DNA of 64,000 nucleotides, taken from the NCBI RefSeq assembly GCF_000418325.1, contig NC_021658.1, positions 9,376,001-9,440,000 on the forward strand, given 5' to 3'. A program made the position numbers and the translations under genes. Below the pieces are notes generated by a model. It was given only the letters and a program-made list of their open reading frames with translations. It was not told the origin of the DNA and made no database searches. Origin of the DNA: Sorangium cellulosum So0157-2 (GTDB taxonomy: Bacteria > Myxococcota_A > Polyangia > Polyangiales > Polyangiaceae). This document shows positions 28,901 to 37,408 of the stretch, in pieces (within the stretch, counting starts at the first letter, position 1; every line of letters starts with the position of its first letter).

Positions 28901-30784
28901 CTGGCTCCAGAGGTCGTTGACGTGCGTCCAGACGTTGATGCTCGACGCGATCTTCTCGCCGGTGAGCGGGTCCTCCGAGTCGCTGTAGATGCCCCAGGCC
29001 GAGGGCGACTGCGGCGCCTCGAAGTTGTTGATCTGGTGATAGCGCAGGTCGCCGATCCGCGCGCTCAGCGCCGCCCCGCACGCCTTCATCAGCGCGGGAT
29101 CGCGCCCCGCCTCCTTCCGGCGCTCGTCGCGGCACATCCTCGCGGTCACCCCCTCCGGCAGCCGGGGGCCGCCGCACGCCTCCGGGTCGGCGGCCTCGAC
29201 CGGGCTGTGGCAGAGCACGATCATCTCGGGCATCTTGGCGAGCGCGACGACGCCCGGCGCGTAGCCGCGCCGCTCGCCGAGCTCGTCGGCGAGGGCGTCG
29301 CACCCCTGCCCCGCGCGCGCCGCGTCGCGCCGGCACGCGTCGACCTCGCGCGCGAGCGCGACGGCGTCGGCGCCGTCATCCATCTGCCCGTCGTAGACCG
29401 GGAACGCCGCGCTGCAGCGCGCCGCGTCGCCCGTCGTCCGGACGCACTCGACGTGCTTGGCGGTGACGACGGCGCTGCGCAGGGCCACGTCCCACTCGTG
29501 CGCCGCCGAGGCCGTGGCGTCGAAATAGTCGGGGTTGCTGTTCGACGTCACGTACCAGGCTTGCGGCACGGCCTCTCGGCGCTGGTACGGCAGGGTGCAT
29601 CGCTGCTTGAACGTGTCGCACCGCGAGCCGGGGCCCACCGTCACCCGCGCTCCATCGACGTCCATCGTCGCCCCGGTGACGGCCTCGCACTCGTCCTCGG
29701 TCCCGTTGTCGTCGTCGTCGCGGTGCGGGTCCGCGAGAGCCGGGGTCGTCTCGGGCGTGAAGCACCGGATCTCGCCCGTCATGCGCGCCGGATCGGCGTA
29801 GTAGTGGCTGCGCTCCCAGAGGTTGTACCGGGTGATCATCCGGTGCCACTTGGCGTCGCTCATGCCGTAGTTGCGCGCGTACCCGAAGCGCTCTCGCACG
29901 AAGGGGCCGAACGCCTGGAACCGGTATCCGTCCCACTCCGCGGGCTCGTAGTCTCGATCGACGACGCGGCGGAACGACTGCCGGAGCGTGACCTCGACCG
30001 GGTTGCACGAGCCGACCGGCGCGGTGCCGCCGGGGAAGTCCGCGTCGAGCATGCAGGCCGGGAAGCTGCCGATGCCCCACCCGAGGTGGCTCAGATCGAT
30101 GAGCTGGGGCATCGCGAAGGCCTTGTTGGTGACGTCGAAATATCCCGCCTCGGGGTCGAAGTGGGGCGCGTCGGGGTGGCCCGGGTCGGTCACGGCATAG
30201 GAGAGCGGCTCGTACTGCACGCCGCCGTAGACGCCGATGAGCGACAGCGTGTCGAAGTCGTAGGAGTCGACGTTCAGGTTCTTCGACCAGTCGACGCGCA
30301 TGTACTCCCGCGCGTACCAGGGGCGGTCGGTCGTGTTTTCGACGACGACGTTGGTCTCCTCCCCCGTCGCCCGGTTGTAATCGCGTTGGACGTCGAAATG
30401 CGAGAGGATCTTGTACGCGACGGCCACGACGCCGTCGTCCGTGGCGGCGCCGGCGCCCTTGCCGTCGGTGTCGTTCACGCGCTCGTAGGTGAGGCGCCCG
30501 ATCAGGAGATCTTCCTGGATGACCCACTTGATGCGCGCGACCTCCGCCTGCGCGTACGAGGACGAGAAGAGCCCGTCCTGCGAGGCGCCGTAGCCCACGT
30601 CGACCACCGTGGTGCGCGTCCAGAACTCCGGATCGTCCTCCTTGCTCTGCAGATCGGCGCCCACGAAGAACGATTTCGCCAGCGCGTTCGCCTGAACCTG
30701 GCTGAGCGGTCTCCGCTCCTCGGCGCAGCCCGCGATCGAGCCCGCGGCCGCCGCGAGCAGTGCCAGTCTCACGATCCAACTCAT
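25919..30784 (-). CDS. Giant zinc-dependent metalloprotease lipoprotein (metzincin type)
   Basis: 1621 residues. The start at 30784 was chosen because a lipoprotein signal follows at once (lipobox SIAGC). The zinc motif HEMGHSVGLRHNF gives H859, E860, H863 and H869, the extended HExxHxxGxxH of metzincins; this size and layout match large bacterial zinc-metalloproteases (DUF4953/DUF5117-like). The N-terminal 500 residues form a separate domain, and a second Cys-containing region ends near EEDSDADDDDFSDFY, an acidic stretch that may bind calcium. Export and lipid anchoring place it at the cell surface or periplasm, where it may process proteins or help predation. It is a single gene whose upstream region holds the 13-bp repeat array. 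The metalloprotease call is strong; the substrate is unknown. Confidence 0.88.
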   Translation of the reverse strand: MSWIVRLALLAAAAGSIAGCAEERRPLSQVQANALAKSFFVGADLQSKEDDPEFWTRTTVVDVGYGASQDGLFSSSYAQAEVARIKWVIQEDLLIGRLTYERVNDTDGKGAGAATDDGVVAVAYKILSHFDVQRDYNRATGEETNVVVENTTDRPWYAREYMRVDWSKNLNVDSYDFDTLSLIGVYGGVQYEPLSYAVTDPGHPDAPHFDPEAGYFDVTNKAFAMPQLIDLSHLGWGIGSFPACMLDADFPGGTAPVGSCNPVEVTLRQSFRRVVDRDYEPAEWDGYRFQAFGPFVRERFGYARNYGMSDAKWHRMITRYNLWERSHYYADPARMTGEIRCFTPETTPALADPHRDDDDNGTEDECEAVTGATMDVDGARVTVGPGSRCDTFKQRCTLPYQRREAVPQAWYVTSNSNPDYFDATASAAHEWDVALRSAVVTAKHVECVRTTGDAARCSAAFPVYDGQMDDGADAVALAREVDACRRDAARAGQGCDALADELGERRGYAPGVVALAKMPEMIVLCHSPVEAADPEACGGPRLPEGVTARMCRDERRKEAGRDPALMKACGAALSARIGDLRYHQINNFEAPQSPSAWGIYSDSEDPLTGEKIASSINVWTHVNDLWSQGIVDTARYIQGELKTEEVTDGDYVRDWAQASDGASKGGALPRLTREEIARRVAGATGVTAEDAAGVSGQLARDPALREDLRRLSKEVRAIAADATAPDSMRAVYEARRKSAVGTELEAELTTKAIQQLTGVEALPLTDEVMRFASPLRGANPSVQRELRNLKEVALAERGACVMHEAPAPLATANLADILEEKFASKHGRFGEGDAAQKLRRAEAMRRYLAQRAHYAVVLHEMGHSVGLRHNFVSSSDAWGYRPQYWQLRTDNGRVKAPCETLSEDGEACVGPRYYDPVTEDERKNLIWMFMHSSTMDYAGEPTQDLIGLGAYDFAAARMFYGDVVSVHADPSYEAATPRGKGMLAKIDDFGGILGIQPEYDDEDIHYSDLQNKYELIRPGSCVEVDPSAYRPADWDEEQGGAWHPVLDGHIVPVDGKYTRCRQQKVDYVSWRALETPKGVKGPSVDPAGRTRVPYGFASDRWADLGNLSVYRHDSGADAYELFNFFITQQEVNHIFDNYRRDRQAFSVRAASERTLNRYNAKMRDGAKGLGLVANIYREFALDRGYDFDTFWVHVAGGLFQQNILAAGIAFDHFALQMARPQPGEHFLPKGDTVLRSSSDVFGDPGDTVVVVPNGATGYFGDVAFGGKPLENALAEDKGEYDSSYTMNAGSYYDKAWVAMLMTESVDNFVSDSRHDFLDARYRAVSLADVFPEGYRRWLANNLTGDDAIKGVRVEADDRGRPVRDASGYPASALGWTSWWSEAGPESCFPGAGSIVCSAYGAVDSAPWNPRAPAKVAVLDPQIGWEQQKFLIAWTLLYLPENQKQRWLDMMHIWETGADTDPAFPNRIELHHPSGKVFVAKAYGTETIFGKVVQKGIGARVLEHANELLAKAYVTEPGPDLDGDGEADWHKVKLSPESGQPIVRWDPTVAAIAPDGEVLRDGVPGCEEDSDADDDDFSDFYRCTCSSNRACVALEGYVSVPVFIRQALSAFKLGDPTMRGLH

Positions 30785-30900
30785 CGCAGCGTCCTCCTCC
30801 TGCAGCTCGGCCCGAGCGCGCATGCCCCCATGAGAGCCTCGGCGTCCCCACGCGATCTGCGTGACGGCCGCCCTGATTGCGCGATCGGCGTCTCTGCTCC

Positions 30901-31034
30901 CCCATCGAGTCGCCCATCGAGTCGCCCCATCGAGTCGCCCCATCGAGTCGCCCCATCGAGTCCCCATCGACCATCGAGTCGCCCCATCGAGTCGCCCCAT
31001 CGAGTCGCCCCATCGAGTCGCCCCATCGAGTCAG
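30901..31034. repeat. 13-bp tandem repeat array (CCCATCGAGTCG type)
   Basis: Eleven copies of ATCGA start at 30904, 30916, 30929, 30942, 30955, 30966, 30973, 30986, 30999, 31012 and 31025. The spacing is mostly exactly 13 bp; the exceptions are 12, 11 and 7. The array lies 120-250 bp upstream of the metalloprotease start codon. Each unit contains the short palindrome TCGA. Confidence 0.92.
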
Positions 31035-31036
31035 TG

Positions 31037-31363
31037 GCACATCGCGTGCCACACGCCTCCAATCGCCCTTCTTCGCGGCAAATCTCCGGTCGTGCGGTGG
31101 TGTCCTGTCGACCTCCGCCGCGACCGCGCGGCGCCGCCAGCGTTAGTGGACTGACGCCTCCGCCCGCCCGCGCGCGAATCCCCGGCTCGCTCGGGCTGCT
31201 TCGGGCGGAAACGGCGCTCAGGACACGAATCGATCCTCGAAGCCCGGTTGTTCCGGGCGTTCACCGCAGGCCCCCGGCGAGGGCGCTCGTCGCGCGGCGC
31301 GGGGGGATGGCCTCCCCCGCCCGGCTGCGGTAGTGACACCCTCACCCGATCGGGAGGAACGCA
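31037..31363. other. Divergent intergenic region
   Basis: No gene is supported. It separates the repeat array upstream of the metalloprotease gene from the GTG-started membrane protein gene. A good ribosome-binding site (GGGAGGA) lies 5-12 bases before the GTG at 31364. No promoter boxes were recognised. Confidence 0.45.
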
Positions 31364-31885
31364 GTGCCTGAGGGAGACGTCCTGCTCTCGAACGCCGACG
31401 GCGCCATCCGGGCGCTCGGCCCCACCGTGCTCGTCTGCGAGTGCCCGGGCGACGACCTCGACCTCGCCGTGCGCCGCATCGCCGCGTTCGCGCTGACCGC
31501 CTCGCTGATCATCGTGGGCATCGTGGCCGCGCGCGCGGCGCCCTTTCCCATCCTCTTCATCGCGGGGACGTGGACCGCGGGCGCCACCGCGGCGCTGCTC
31601 GTCGTCCGCCGGCGCCGCCGGCTCCACGGCCTGTTCCTCCTCGACTTCGATCGGGCCGAGATCGTCCAGGAAGGCCGCGGCTTCCGCCGGACCTTTCCCA
31701 TCCAGGCGATCGCCCGCGTGTCGACCCCGCCGGCCTGGGACGCCGACGTCGACGAGCCGGGCCTCGCGCCGCGCTGGCTGCTCCTCCACCTGTCGACCGG
31801 GGAGCAGCTGCGCCTGGGCAGGGCGCCCGCGTACGCGCTCGGCCCCGCGCTCGCGTTCCTCAAGCGGGCCGGCGTCGACGCGTGA
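31364..31885 (+). CDS. Small membrane protein of unknown function
   Basis: 173 residues, starting at a GTG preceded by GGGAGGA. There are two adjacent transmembrane segments (about 37-58 and 62-80) separated by a very short turn. They are followed by an Arg-rich stretch (VRRRRRLHG) and a soluble domain of about 90 residues with FRRTFPIQAIARV and WLLLHLSTGEQLRLG. This layout, a hairpin in the membrane and a small beta domain behind a positively charged stop, resembles bacterial PH-like membrane proteins, but no family is recognised with certainty. It is convergent with the first MopE-like lipoprotein gene (31 bp between stops) and has no operon partner. Confidence 0.75.
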   Translation: MPEGDVLLSNADGAIRALGPTVLVCECPGDDLDLAVRRIAAFALTASLIIVGIVAARAAPFPILFIAGTWTAGATAALLVVRRRRRLHGLFLLDFDRAEIVQEGRGFRRTFPIQAIARVSTPPAWDADVDEPGLAPRWLLLHLSTGEQLRLGRAPAYALGPALAFLKRAGVDA

Positions 31886-31916
31886 GCGCGCCCGCCGCCG
31901 GCCCCCGGCCGCGACG

Positions 31917-33488
31917 TCAGGGCCTGGGCAGGCTGGGGTAAGGCGGGCCGAACTGCCTGACCACGGTCCGCGCGTCCGAGAGGAACGGCGTCTTCATCGT
32001 CTCGTCCTGGTAGATCGGCCGGACGACGCAGGTGGGATTGCTGCATTGCCCCGGATCGGGCTCGGGGAACATGACGTCGGCCACGAGCCAGAACCTGTCG
32101 CCCGAGTCCGCCGGGGTGAACGCCACCGGCTCCTCGGGATCGTAGAAGCCGGTGGGCCCGAGATCGGCCCCGAGCTCGCCGTTGCAGAAGATCTTGATCC
32201 GCGGGTGCACGTCGAACGACGGCGTGCCGCCGAAGTAGTGCACGGCGACCCGCATCCAGCCGTCCTTCGGCGGGAAGTCGACGTTGATGTTCTCCGGCGC
32301 GCAGAAGTTCGGGTTGTCGGGGTCGGTGATGCGGTGCAGGCACGCGATGTTGTCGAGGTCGAGCCGCGGGTTGTGGCATCCCTCGCCGTAGGAGCGCCAC
32401 GCGTCCCCCACGCCGCGGGGCGCGTAGAAGCACGTGTTGTTGCTCTCCACCGGATCGAGATACCAGTTCACCGGCTCGGGCGGCGTCGCGTCGTCGCCGA
32501 ACCAGCGGATGGACGAGCCCTCGACGAGGCCATCGAGCGTGCAGTTCCCGTAGCCGCACGCGACGCTCGAGCCGCCGATCGTCCAGGGCTGCGTGTTGTT
32601 CGGCTTGTGGAGGTAGAGGTCCAGATCGACGCTGTACGGATCGTGCTCCCACTCGAGCTCGACGCGCAGCCCGCGGGCGCCGACGAACAGCGGGTAGGCG
32701 CAGGTCGCGGTCTCGCCGCCCGCCGCGCGCTTCGTGTACGTGACGGTGTACTCGCCCGATTGCAGCGGCTTGAAATCGTCCGCCGGGTCCGAGCCGCCGA
32801 CCGAGGGGCACGGGTCCACACCCGGCGGGCAGGCCACGGTCCAGACCTCGGAGCCCGGGAGCGCATCCCCGCTGAACGAGCCGGTGCCCTCCTTCAGGTC
32901 GACGTTCGCGAACGGGGCCGCCTGGATCGGGTGGCACCCCGTCGCATCCCTCATGTGGCAATTCTCGTCCGCGTGCACGCCGCCGACGCACGGGCCCCAC
33001 GTGCCCGTCTCGTCGCAGAGCTGGGTGCCGGGGTAGCACCCCGGGCTGTGCCGGAACGACGGGTCGCCGCGAAAGCAAGAGTGCGCCTGGCCCGCGATGC
33101 ACGCGCACGTCTCGTCGATCATCCCGTTGCAGTCGTCGTCGAGCCCGTCGTGGTCCACGCCGAGCTCATCCACGCCGCACAGCTCCACGGGACCGCAGGC
33201 GCTGCCGCACGGGTTGACCGCCACGTCGGGCGCCTCCTCGGTCGCCCCTCCATCGATGTTGAGCATGCCGCCGAAGCCGTCGGATTCGCCCGTCTGGGCG
33301 CCCGGCTCGCCGGCGGCGCCGCCCGCCCCGCCGGCGCCGGCCGACCCGCCGGCGCTCGCGCTGCCCCCCGGCGTCCCGTCGAAACCGAACCGAATGCCTT
33401 CGGCGCTGCAGCCCGCCGCGACGCCGACGCCCGACGCCGCGGCTGCGATGACGACCGGGAACACGGTGAGGACACGATGATGAAACAT
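31917..33488 (-). CDS. MopE-like Cys-rich lipoprotein (paralogue A)
   Basis: 523 residues. The lipoprotein signal ends in VAAGC and is followed by a Gly/Ala-rich linker. Then comes the short motif DHDGLDDDCNGMIDETC, the putative metal-binding repeat of the MopE family, and a Cys-containing stretch with SCFRGDPSFR and QLCDETGTWGPC. The rest contains a beta-rich domain with VDLDLYLHKPNNTQPW and WMRVAVHYFGG. MopE of methanotrophs binds copper, and similar motifs are common in myxobacterial lipoproteins; binding is not proven here. It is preceded by the ribosome site GGAGGTCTC directly before ATG, a leader shared base for base with its paralogue. It lies downstream of that paralogue on the same strand, but a 526-bp gap with a hairpin makes independent transcription likely. 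Confidence 0.82.
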   Translation of the reverse strand: MFHHRVLTVFPVVIAAAASGVGVAAGCSAEGIRFGFDGTPGGSASAGGSAGAGGAGGAAGEPGAQTGESDGFGGMLNIDGGATEEAPDVAVNPCGSACGPVELCGVDELGVDHDGLDDDCNGMIDETCACIAGQAHSCFRGDPSFRHSPGCYPGTQLCDETGTWGPCVGGVHADENCHMRDATGCHPIQAAPFANVDLKEGTGSFSGDALPGSEVWTVACPPGVDPCPSVGGSDPADDFKPLQSGEYTVTYTKRAAGGETATCAYPLFVGARGLRVELEWEHDPYSVDLDLYLHKPNNTQPWTIGGSSVACGYGNCTLDGLVEGSSIRWFGDDATPPEPVNWYLDPVESNNTCFYAPRGVGDAWRSYGEGCHNPRLDLDNIACLHRITDPDNPNFCAPENINVDFPPKDGWMRVAVHYFGGTPSFDVHPRIKIFCNGELGADLGPTGFYDPEEPVAFTPADSGDRFWLVADVMFPEPDPGQCSNPTCVVRPIYQDETMKTPFLSDARTVVRQFGPPYPSLPRP

Positions 33489-34014
33489 GAGACCTCCACT
33501 CGGGACCTCGACACGCGGCCGCAGGGAGACTGCGGCCGCTCAGCGCCACAGCGAAGAGCACCGTACCTTAGCAAAGCCGAGACGCTGCAGCCCGAGGGCG
33601 CGCGCGATTGCGCGCGCAGGGACGGCAGCCCACGATACCTCGGCCTTCATCGGTGAGAGATAAAACCAGCTTGCGGGCTCAACAGGCGACGCGCAGCGCT
33701 CCCTAGCACGGCCTCCGTCCGGCGTCGGCGACAACGAACCGACGAGAGCCGGAGAGGAGCGTTTTCCCGAGCCTTCGAGTCAGGCAAATCACTATCGGGC
33801 GAACCACTACAGATTCTCATCGGCCCGGCGAGCGCGGCAGTGCGCCTCAGAGCGCAAGCGTGCGTGCCAGGGAGGCCAGGCACGTTTCGACGAGCCGCGG
33901 TGCGCCCCGTCGACCGGTCGAGCTCGCTCGGAGGCCTGCACAGGCCTCCTCGCTCTCGTCAGCTGGGATCGGATCGCTCGGGGCCATCCGCGGGGCGCGC
34001 GGCGCGCCCGCCGG
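33489..34014. other. Gap between the two MopE-like paralogues
   Basis: 526 bp without a supported gene. It holds the hairpin at 33930-33949. A lower-GC stretch at about 33640-33830 probably carries the promoter of paralogue A. No other structure was seen. Confidence 0.5.
33930..33949 (-). terminator. Hairpin after MopE-like paralogue B
   Basis: GGAGGCCTG and its exact complement CAGGCCTCC flank a 2-base centre. It lies about 65 bp past the stop codon of the gene ending at 34015, in the right place for a terminator. No T-run follows. Confidence 0.5.
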
Positions 34015-35553
34015 TCACGGGAGCGACGGGTAGGCGGGACCGAAGCTCGACTCGACGTACGCCTCGGTGGTGAGGAGCGGCGTGTTCGTGTCCTCATTCC
34101 GGTAGATCGGCTGGACGATGCAGTTCGCCTGACCGCACTCGTCGGGCTCGGGGAAGAGCACGTCGGCCACGAGCCAGAACCTGCTGCCCGCGTCGTCGGG
34201 CGTGAAGGTGACGGGCCGCTCGGGGCTGAAGAACCCCGTGGGCCCGAGGTCGGCGCCGAGGGTGCTGTTGCAGAAGATCTTGATCCGCGGATGGATATCC
34301 TTGTTCACCCGGCCACCGTAGTAATGCACCCCGATCCGCATCCACTGGCCCTTCGGCGGGTAGTCGATGTTGATGTTCTCGGGCGCGCAGAAATCCGGGT
34401 CGTCGGGATCGCTCACCGTGGCATCGCACTCCCGGTTGTCGAGGTCGAGCCGCGGGTTGTGGCAGCCGCGCTCGTAGTCGCGCCACTCCTCCCCGACGCC
34501 CCGAGGCGCGAAGAAGCAGGTGTTGTTGCTCTCCACCGGGTCGAGGTACCAGTTCACCGGATCCGGCGGCGTCGCGGTGTTGCTGAACCAGCGGATCTCC
34601 GTGGAGTCCACGAAGTGCTCGATGGTGCAGTTGTTCCAGCCGCAGTCCGCGGGCGAGCCCGACGTCGACCAGGGCTGCGTGTTGTTCGGCTTGTGCAGGT
34701 GCAGGTCGAGATCGACGTTGCCGAAGTCGTGCTCCCACTGGAGCTCGACGCGCAGGCCGCCCGCGCCGACGAAGAGCGGGTACTGGCAGCTCTGGGTCTC
34801 GCCGCTCGCGACGCGCTTCGTGTACGTGACCGTATACTCGCCCGATTGCAGCGGCTTGAAATCGTCCGCCGGGTCCGAGCCGCCCACGCCGGGGCACGGG
34901 TCGACGCCCTCGGGGCACTCCACCGTCCACACCTCGGAGCCCGCGACCGCATCCGCGCTGAAGATGCCCGTGCCCGGCTTGAGATCGACGTCGGCGAACG
35001 GCGGCGACTGGATCGGGTGGCACGCGATGGAGCTGTTCGAATAGCAGCCCTCGTCGGCGTGCACGCCGCCGACGCACGGGCCCCACGTGCCGGTCTCGTC
35101 GCAGAGCTGGGAGCCGGGGAAGCAGCCCTCGGCGTCCCGGAACGACGGATCCCCGCGGAAGCAGGAGTGCGCCTGGCCGGGGACGCAGGGGCACTCCTCG
35201 TCGATCTCGCCGTCGCAATCGTCGTCCAGGCCGAGGTTGGCGCCGGCGCACAGCTCCCGGTCGCCGCACGCGCTCCCGCACGGGTTCACCGTCACGTCGG
35301 GGGTGTTCTCCTGCCCTCCATCGGTGTTGAGCAGCCCGCCCAGCCCGTCGAGGCCGCCGACCCCGCTGCCCTCTCCCGCCTCGCCGCCGGCCCCGCCCAG
35401 CCCGCCGGCCGCCCCCACCCCGGTGTCGCCACCTCCGCTCGGGTTGAACGCGCCGGGCTTGCCCGTCGCGCTGCAGCCAGCCGCGATGCCGGCGCTCGAC
35501 ACCGCAGCGCCCACGAGGATGAGGAGCGAGGACGAGAAACGAAGTCGACCCAT
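34015..35553 (-). CDS. MopE-like Cys-rich lipoprotein (paralogue B)
   Basis: 512 residues. The ATG at 35553 was chosen because GGAGGTCTC precedes it directly; an ATG at 35586 lacks this. The lipobox is IAAGC, followed by a Gly-rich linker. The motif LGLDDDCDGEIDEEC is closer to the MopE consensus (DDDCDG-IDE) than that of paralogue A. The two proteins align along almost their whole length, including SCFRGDPSFRDAEGC, QLCDETGTWGPCVGG, SGEYTVTYTKR, LHLHKPNNTQPW and VNWYLDPVESNNTCFFAPRGVG. They arose by tandem gene duplication and have diverged at roughly a third of positions by eye. The likely location is the outer surface. The role, possibly Ca2+ or Cu+ binding or adhesion, is inferred only. 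Confidence 0.82.
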   Translation of the reverse strand: MGRLRFSSSLLILVGAAVSSAGIAAGCSATGKPGAFNPSGGGDTGVGAAGGLGGAGGEAGEGSGVGGLDGLGGLLNTDGGQENTPDVTVNPCGSACGDRELCAGANLGLDDDCDGEIDEECPCVPGQAHSCFRGDPSFRDAEGCFPGSQLCDETGTWGPCVGGVHADEGCYSNSSIACHPIQSPPFADVDLKPGTGIFSADAVAGSEVWTVECPEGVDPCPGVGGSDPADDFKPLQSGEYTVTYTKRVASGETQSCQYPLFVGAGGLRVELQWEHDFGNVDLDLHLHKPNNTQPWSTSGSPADCGWNNCTIEHFVDSTEIRWFSNTATPPDPVNWYLDPVESNNTCFFAPRGVGEEWRDYERGCHNPRLDLDNRECDATVSDPDDPDFCAPENINIDYPPKGQWMRIGVHYYGGRVNKDIHPRIKIFCNSTLGADLGPTGFFSPERPVTFTPDDAGSRFWLVADVLFPEPDECGQANCIVQPIYRNEDTNTPLLTTEAYVESSFGPAYPSLP

Positions 35554-35980
35554 GAGACCTCCATTCGAGGGCAATGCGGTGACCAAGCGGATCCACCCCC
35601 GCCCGCCACCCCGGCATTCCAGAGCTCACGCGAGTGTAGCAAAATCAGCAACCGACAACTTTACTGTAGCGCAGCACGGAAACGCGTCCCGCGGAGGGTG
35701 CGCCGCCGCAGATCCAGACGCCGTCGACAGGCTCACATGTCAGGCGAGCTGCGGCGATCGCGAGCCGCGGGCGCTCGACGAATGCCGCGGGCGCTCGACG
35801 AAGGCCGCGGGCGCTCGACGAAGGCCGCGGGCGCTCCCGCCGCCGACGCGCGGCGTCCTGTCGCGCCCGAGGAGCGCCGCGCCGGAACACCGCGTCACCG
35901 CGACCCTGGAGAGCGCTGTGGCATTGCATTGCCGCTTGCAGGAGGCGAATGCGGGACGGACGCGCCCCGGCCGGAGGACG
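35554..35980. other. Intergenic region with four 20-bp direct repeats
   Basis: No gene is supported. At about 35763-35836 the unit CCGCGGGCGCTCGACGAAGG occurs four times in tandem, the first and last copies being imperfect. The region lies upstream of MopE-like paralogue B and downstream of the radical SAM gene, both on the minus strand. Confidence 0.7.
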
Positions 35981-37393
35981 CTATCCGACGATCGGCAGCT
36001 GCCGGCCGCCCCTGGCCCTCGCCGGCTGCGGCGGCTGCGGCCCCTGCTGCGGCTGCGTCGCGGGCGGAGCGGCCGTCTCCTCGATGTGCACGCCGGACCG
36101 GAAGCGCTGCTCGCCGCCCGCGATCTTCCGGTGCGCCAGCGTGTGCTGCATGAAATTCAGCGGGAAGAAGCCGGCCAGCTGAATCCAGCTCGACTGTCGC
36201 GTCAGGGTAAACCTGCGCCATATCGAGGACGGCGCGTAGAATTTCGTCCACGCCGACACCCAGCCCTCCCGGAGCCGCTCCCGGGACATCTGCTTGGGCA
36301 CGAAATACGGTGAGCCGGCGTCGTGGTCGCGGCGCAGCCACCAGCGCTCGTCCGTGAGGCGCCCCTCCGCCTTCAGGCGGCGGTACAGCTGCGTCGCCGG
36401 GTACGGGGTGAGGATGGCATACAGCGCCATCGTCAGCTTCATGTCGATGCCGAACTCCACGGTGCGATCGAACACCTCGGGATCGTCCGTGTCGAAACCG
36501 AAGACGAAGCTCCCCCACACCGAGATGCCGTGATCGTGGAGCATCGCCATCGTCTCCTTGTACTGCGAGGGCCGGTTCTGCCGCTTGCCGGTGAACTTGA
36601 CCGTCTCCTCGTCGATGCTCTCGAAGCCGATGAAGAGCGCCTTGCACCCGCTCTCGGCCATGAGCTTCACGTTCTCGAGGCGCTTGACCGCGGCGAGCGA
36701 GCACTGGCCGATCCAGTGCTTCTTCAGCGGCACCATCCGGGTGAACAGCTCCTTGGAGTAGGCCCGGTGGATCATCACGTTGTCGTCCGCAAACATGATG
36801 AGCTTGCCGAGCGACCTGAGCTCGCTCAGCACCTCGTCGGTCGGGCGGAACCGCATCGTGGTGCCGTTCGCCGTCGACACGCTGCAGAACTCGCACGGGT
36901 AAGGGCAGCCGCGCATCGTCTGCACGACCTGGAACGGGATGTACTTCTTGGAGGTGAACAGATCGCGCCGCGGCGGGGGCCTGCCGGCCAGGTTCGGCAG
37001 CTCCGGACGGTAGATCGGTTTGAGCTCACCGCGCTTCGCGTCCGCGAGCAGGACGGGCCACGCGTCCTCCGCCTCGCCGACCACGACGGCGTCGGCGTGC
37101 TGCATCGCCTCGTCGGGGCAGGCCGTGGGGTGGATGCCCCCGAGCACCACCTTGACGCCGCGCCTGCGGTAAGCAGCGGCGATATCGTAGCTCCGGCGCG
37201 CGGTCTTGCTGTCGACGCTGATGCCGACGAGATCGACGTCCTTGACGTCGCGCTGGAGGTCGAAGGGCTGCACGACATCGTCGGTGTAGATGACCTCGTC
37301 CTCGGGGGGCGTGAGCGCCGCGAGGGTGCCGAGCCCCACCCGGGGCAGGTACGCGGAATCTTCGCTTGCCGTGGCGATGAGCTCGATCTGCAT
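35981..37393 (-). CDS. B12-binding domain radical SAM protein
   Basis: 470 residues. Residues 1-130 form a cobalamin-binding-like Rossmann domain (LVGISVDSKTARRSYDIA, VVLGGIHPTACPDEA, VVVGEAEDAWP), but the usual DxHxxG histidine motif is not evident. The radical SAM cluster is C-P-Y-P-C-E-F-C (the CxxxCxxC pattern) near residue 164. Then come MFADDNVMIH, the SAM-binding segment FIGFESIDEETVKFTGKRQNR, and YAILTPYPATQLYRRLKAEGR, all typical of class B enzymes. The final 40 residues are Pro/Gln-rich. Such enzymes do methylation, rearrangement or carbon-sulfur chemistry on unknown substrates. A small proline-rich gene begins the same transcript and ends 15 bp upstream. Confidence 0.88.
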   Translation of the reverse strand: MQIELIATASEDSAYLPRVGLGTLAALTPPEDEVIYTDDVVQPFDLQRDVKDVDLVGISVDSKTARRSYDIAAAYRRRGVKVVLGGIHPTACPDEAMQHADAVVVGEAEDAWPVLLADAKRGELKPIYRPELPNLAGRPPPRRDLFTSKKYIPFQVVQTMRGCPYPCEFCSVSTANGTTMRFRPTDEVLSELRSLGKLIMFADDNVMIHRAYSKELFTRMVPLKKHWIGQCSLAAVKRLENVKLMAESGCKALFIGFESIDEETVKFTGKRQNRPSQYKETMAMLHDHGISVWGSFVFGFDTDDPEVFDRTVEFGIDMKLTMALYAILTPYPATQLYRRLKAEGRLTDERWWLRRDHDAGSPYFVPKQMSRERLREGWVSAWTKFYAPSSIWRRFTLTRQSSWIQLAGFFPLNFMQHTLAHRKIAGGEQRFRSGVHIEETAAPPATQPQQGPQPPQPARARGGRQLPIVG

Positions 37394-37408
37394 GGCGGAT
37401 CGTGCTTA

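Noticed and set aside
30901-31034. CRISPR-like array
   Set aside because: The units are contiguous 13-bp repeats without unique spacers, and no cas gene is nearby.
23378-31333. Very long plus-strand open frame (2651 codons)
   Set aside because: It runs antisense to the kinase and metalloprotease genes and through noncoding DNA. Its Arg/Ala/Val-rich composition is typical of GC-rich shadow frames, and no motif is present.
32046-33656. Plus-strand frame opposite MopE-like paralogue A
   Set aside because: It is an Arg/Val/Ala-rich shadow; the minus strand carries the lipobox, the Cys pattern and the ribosome-binding site.
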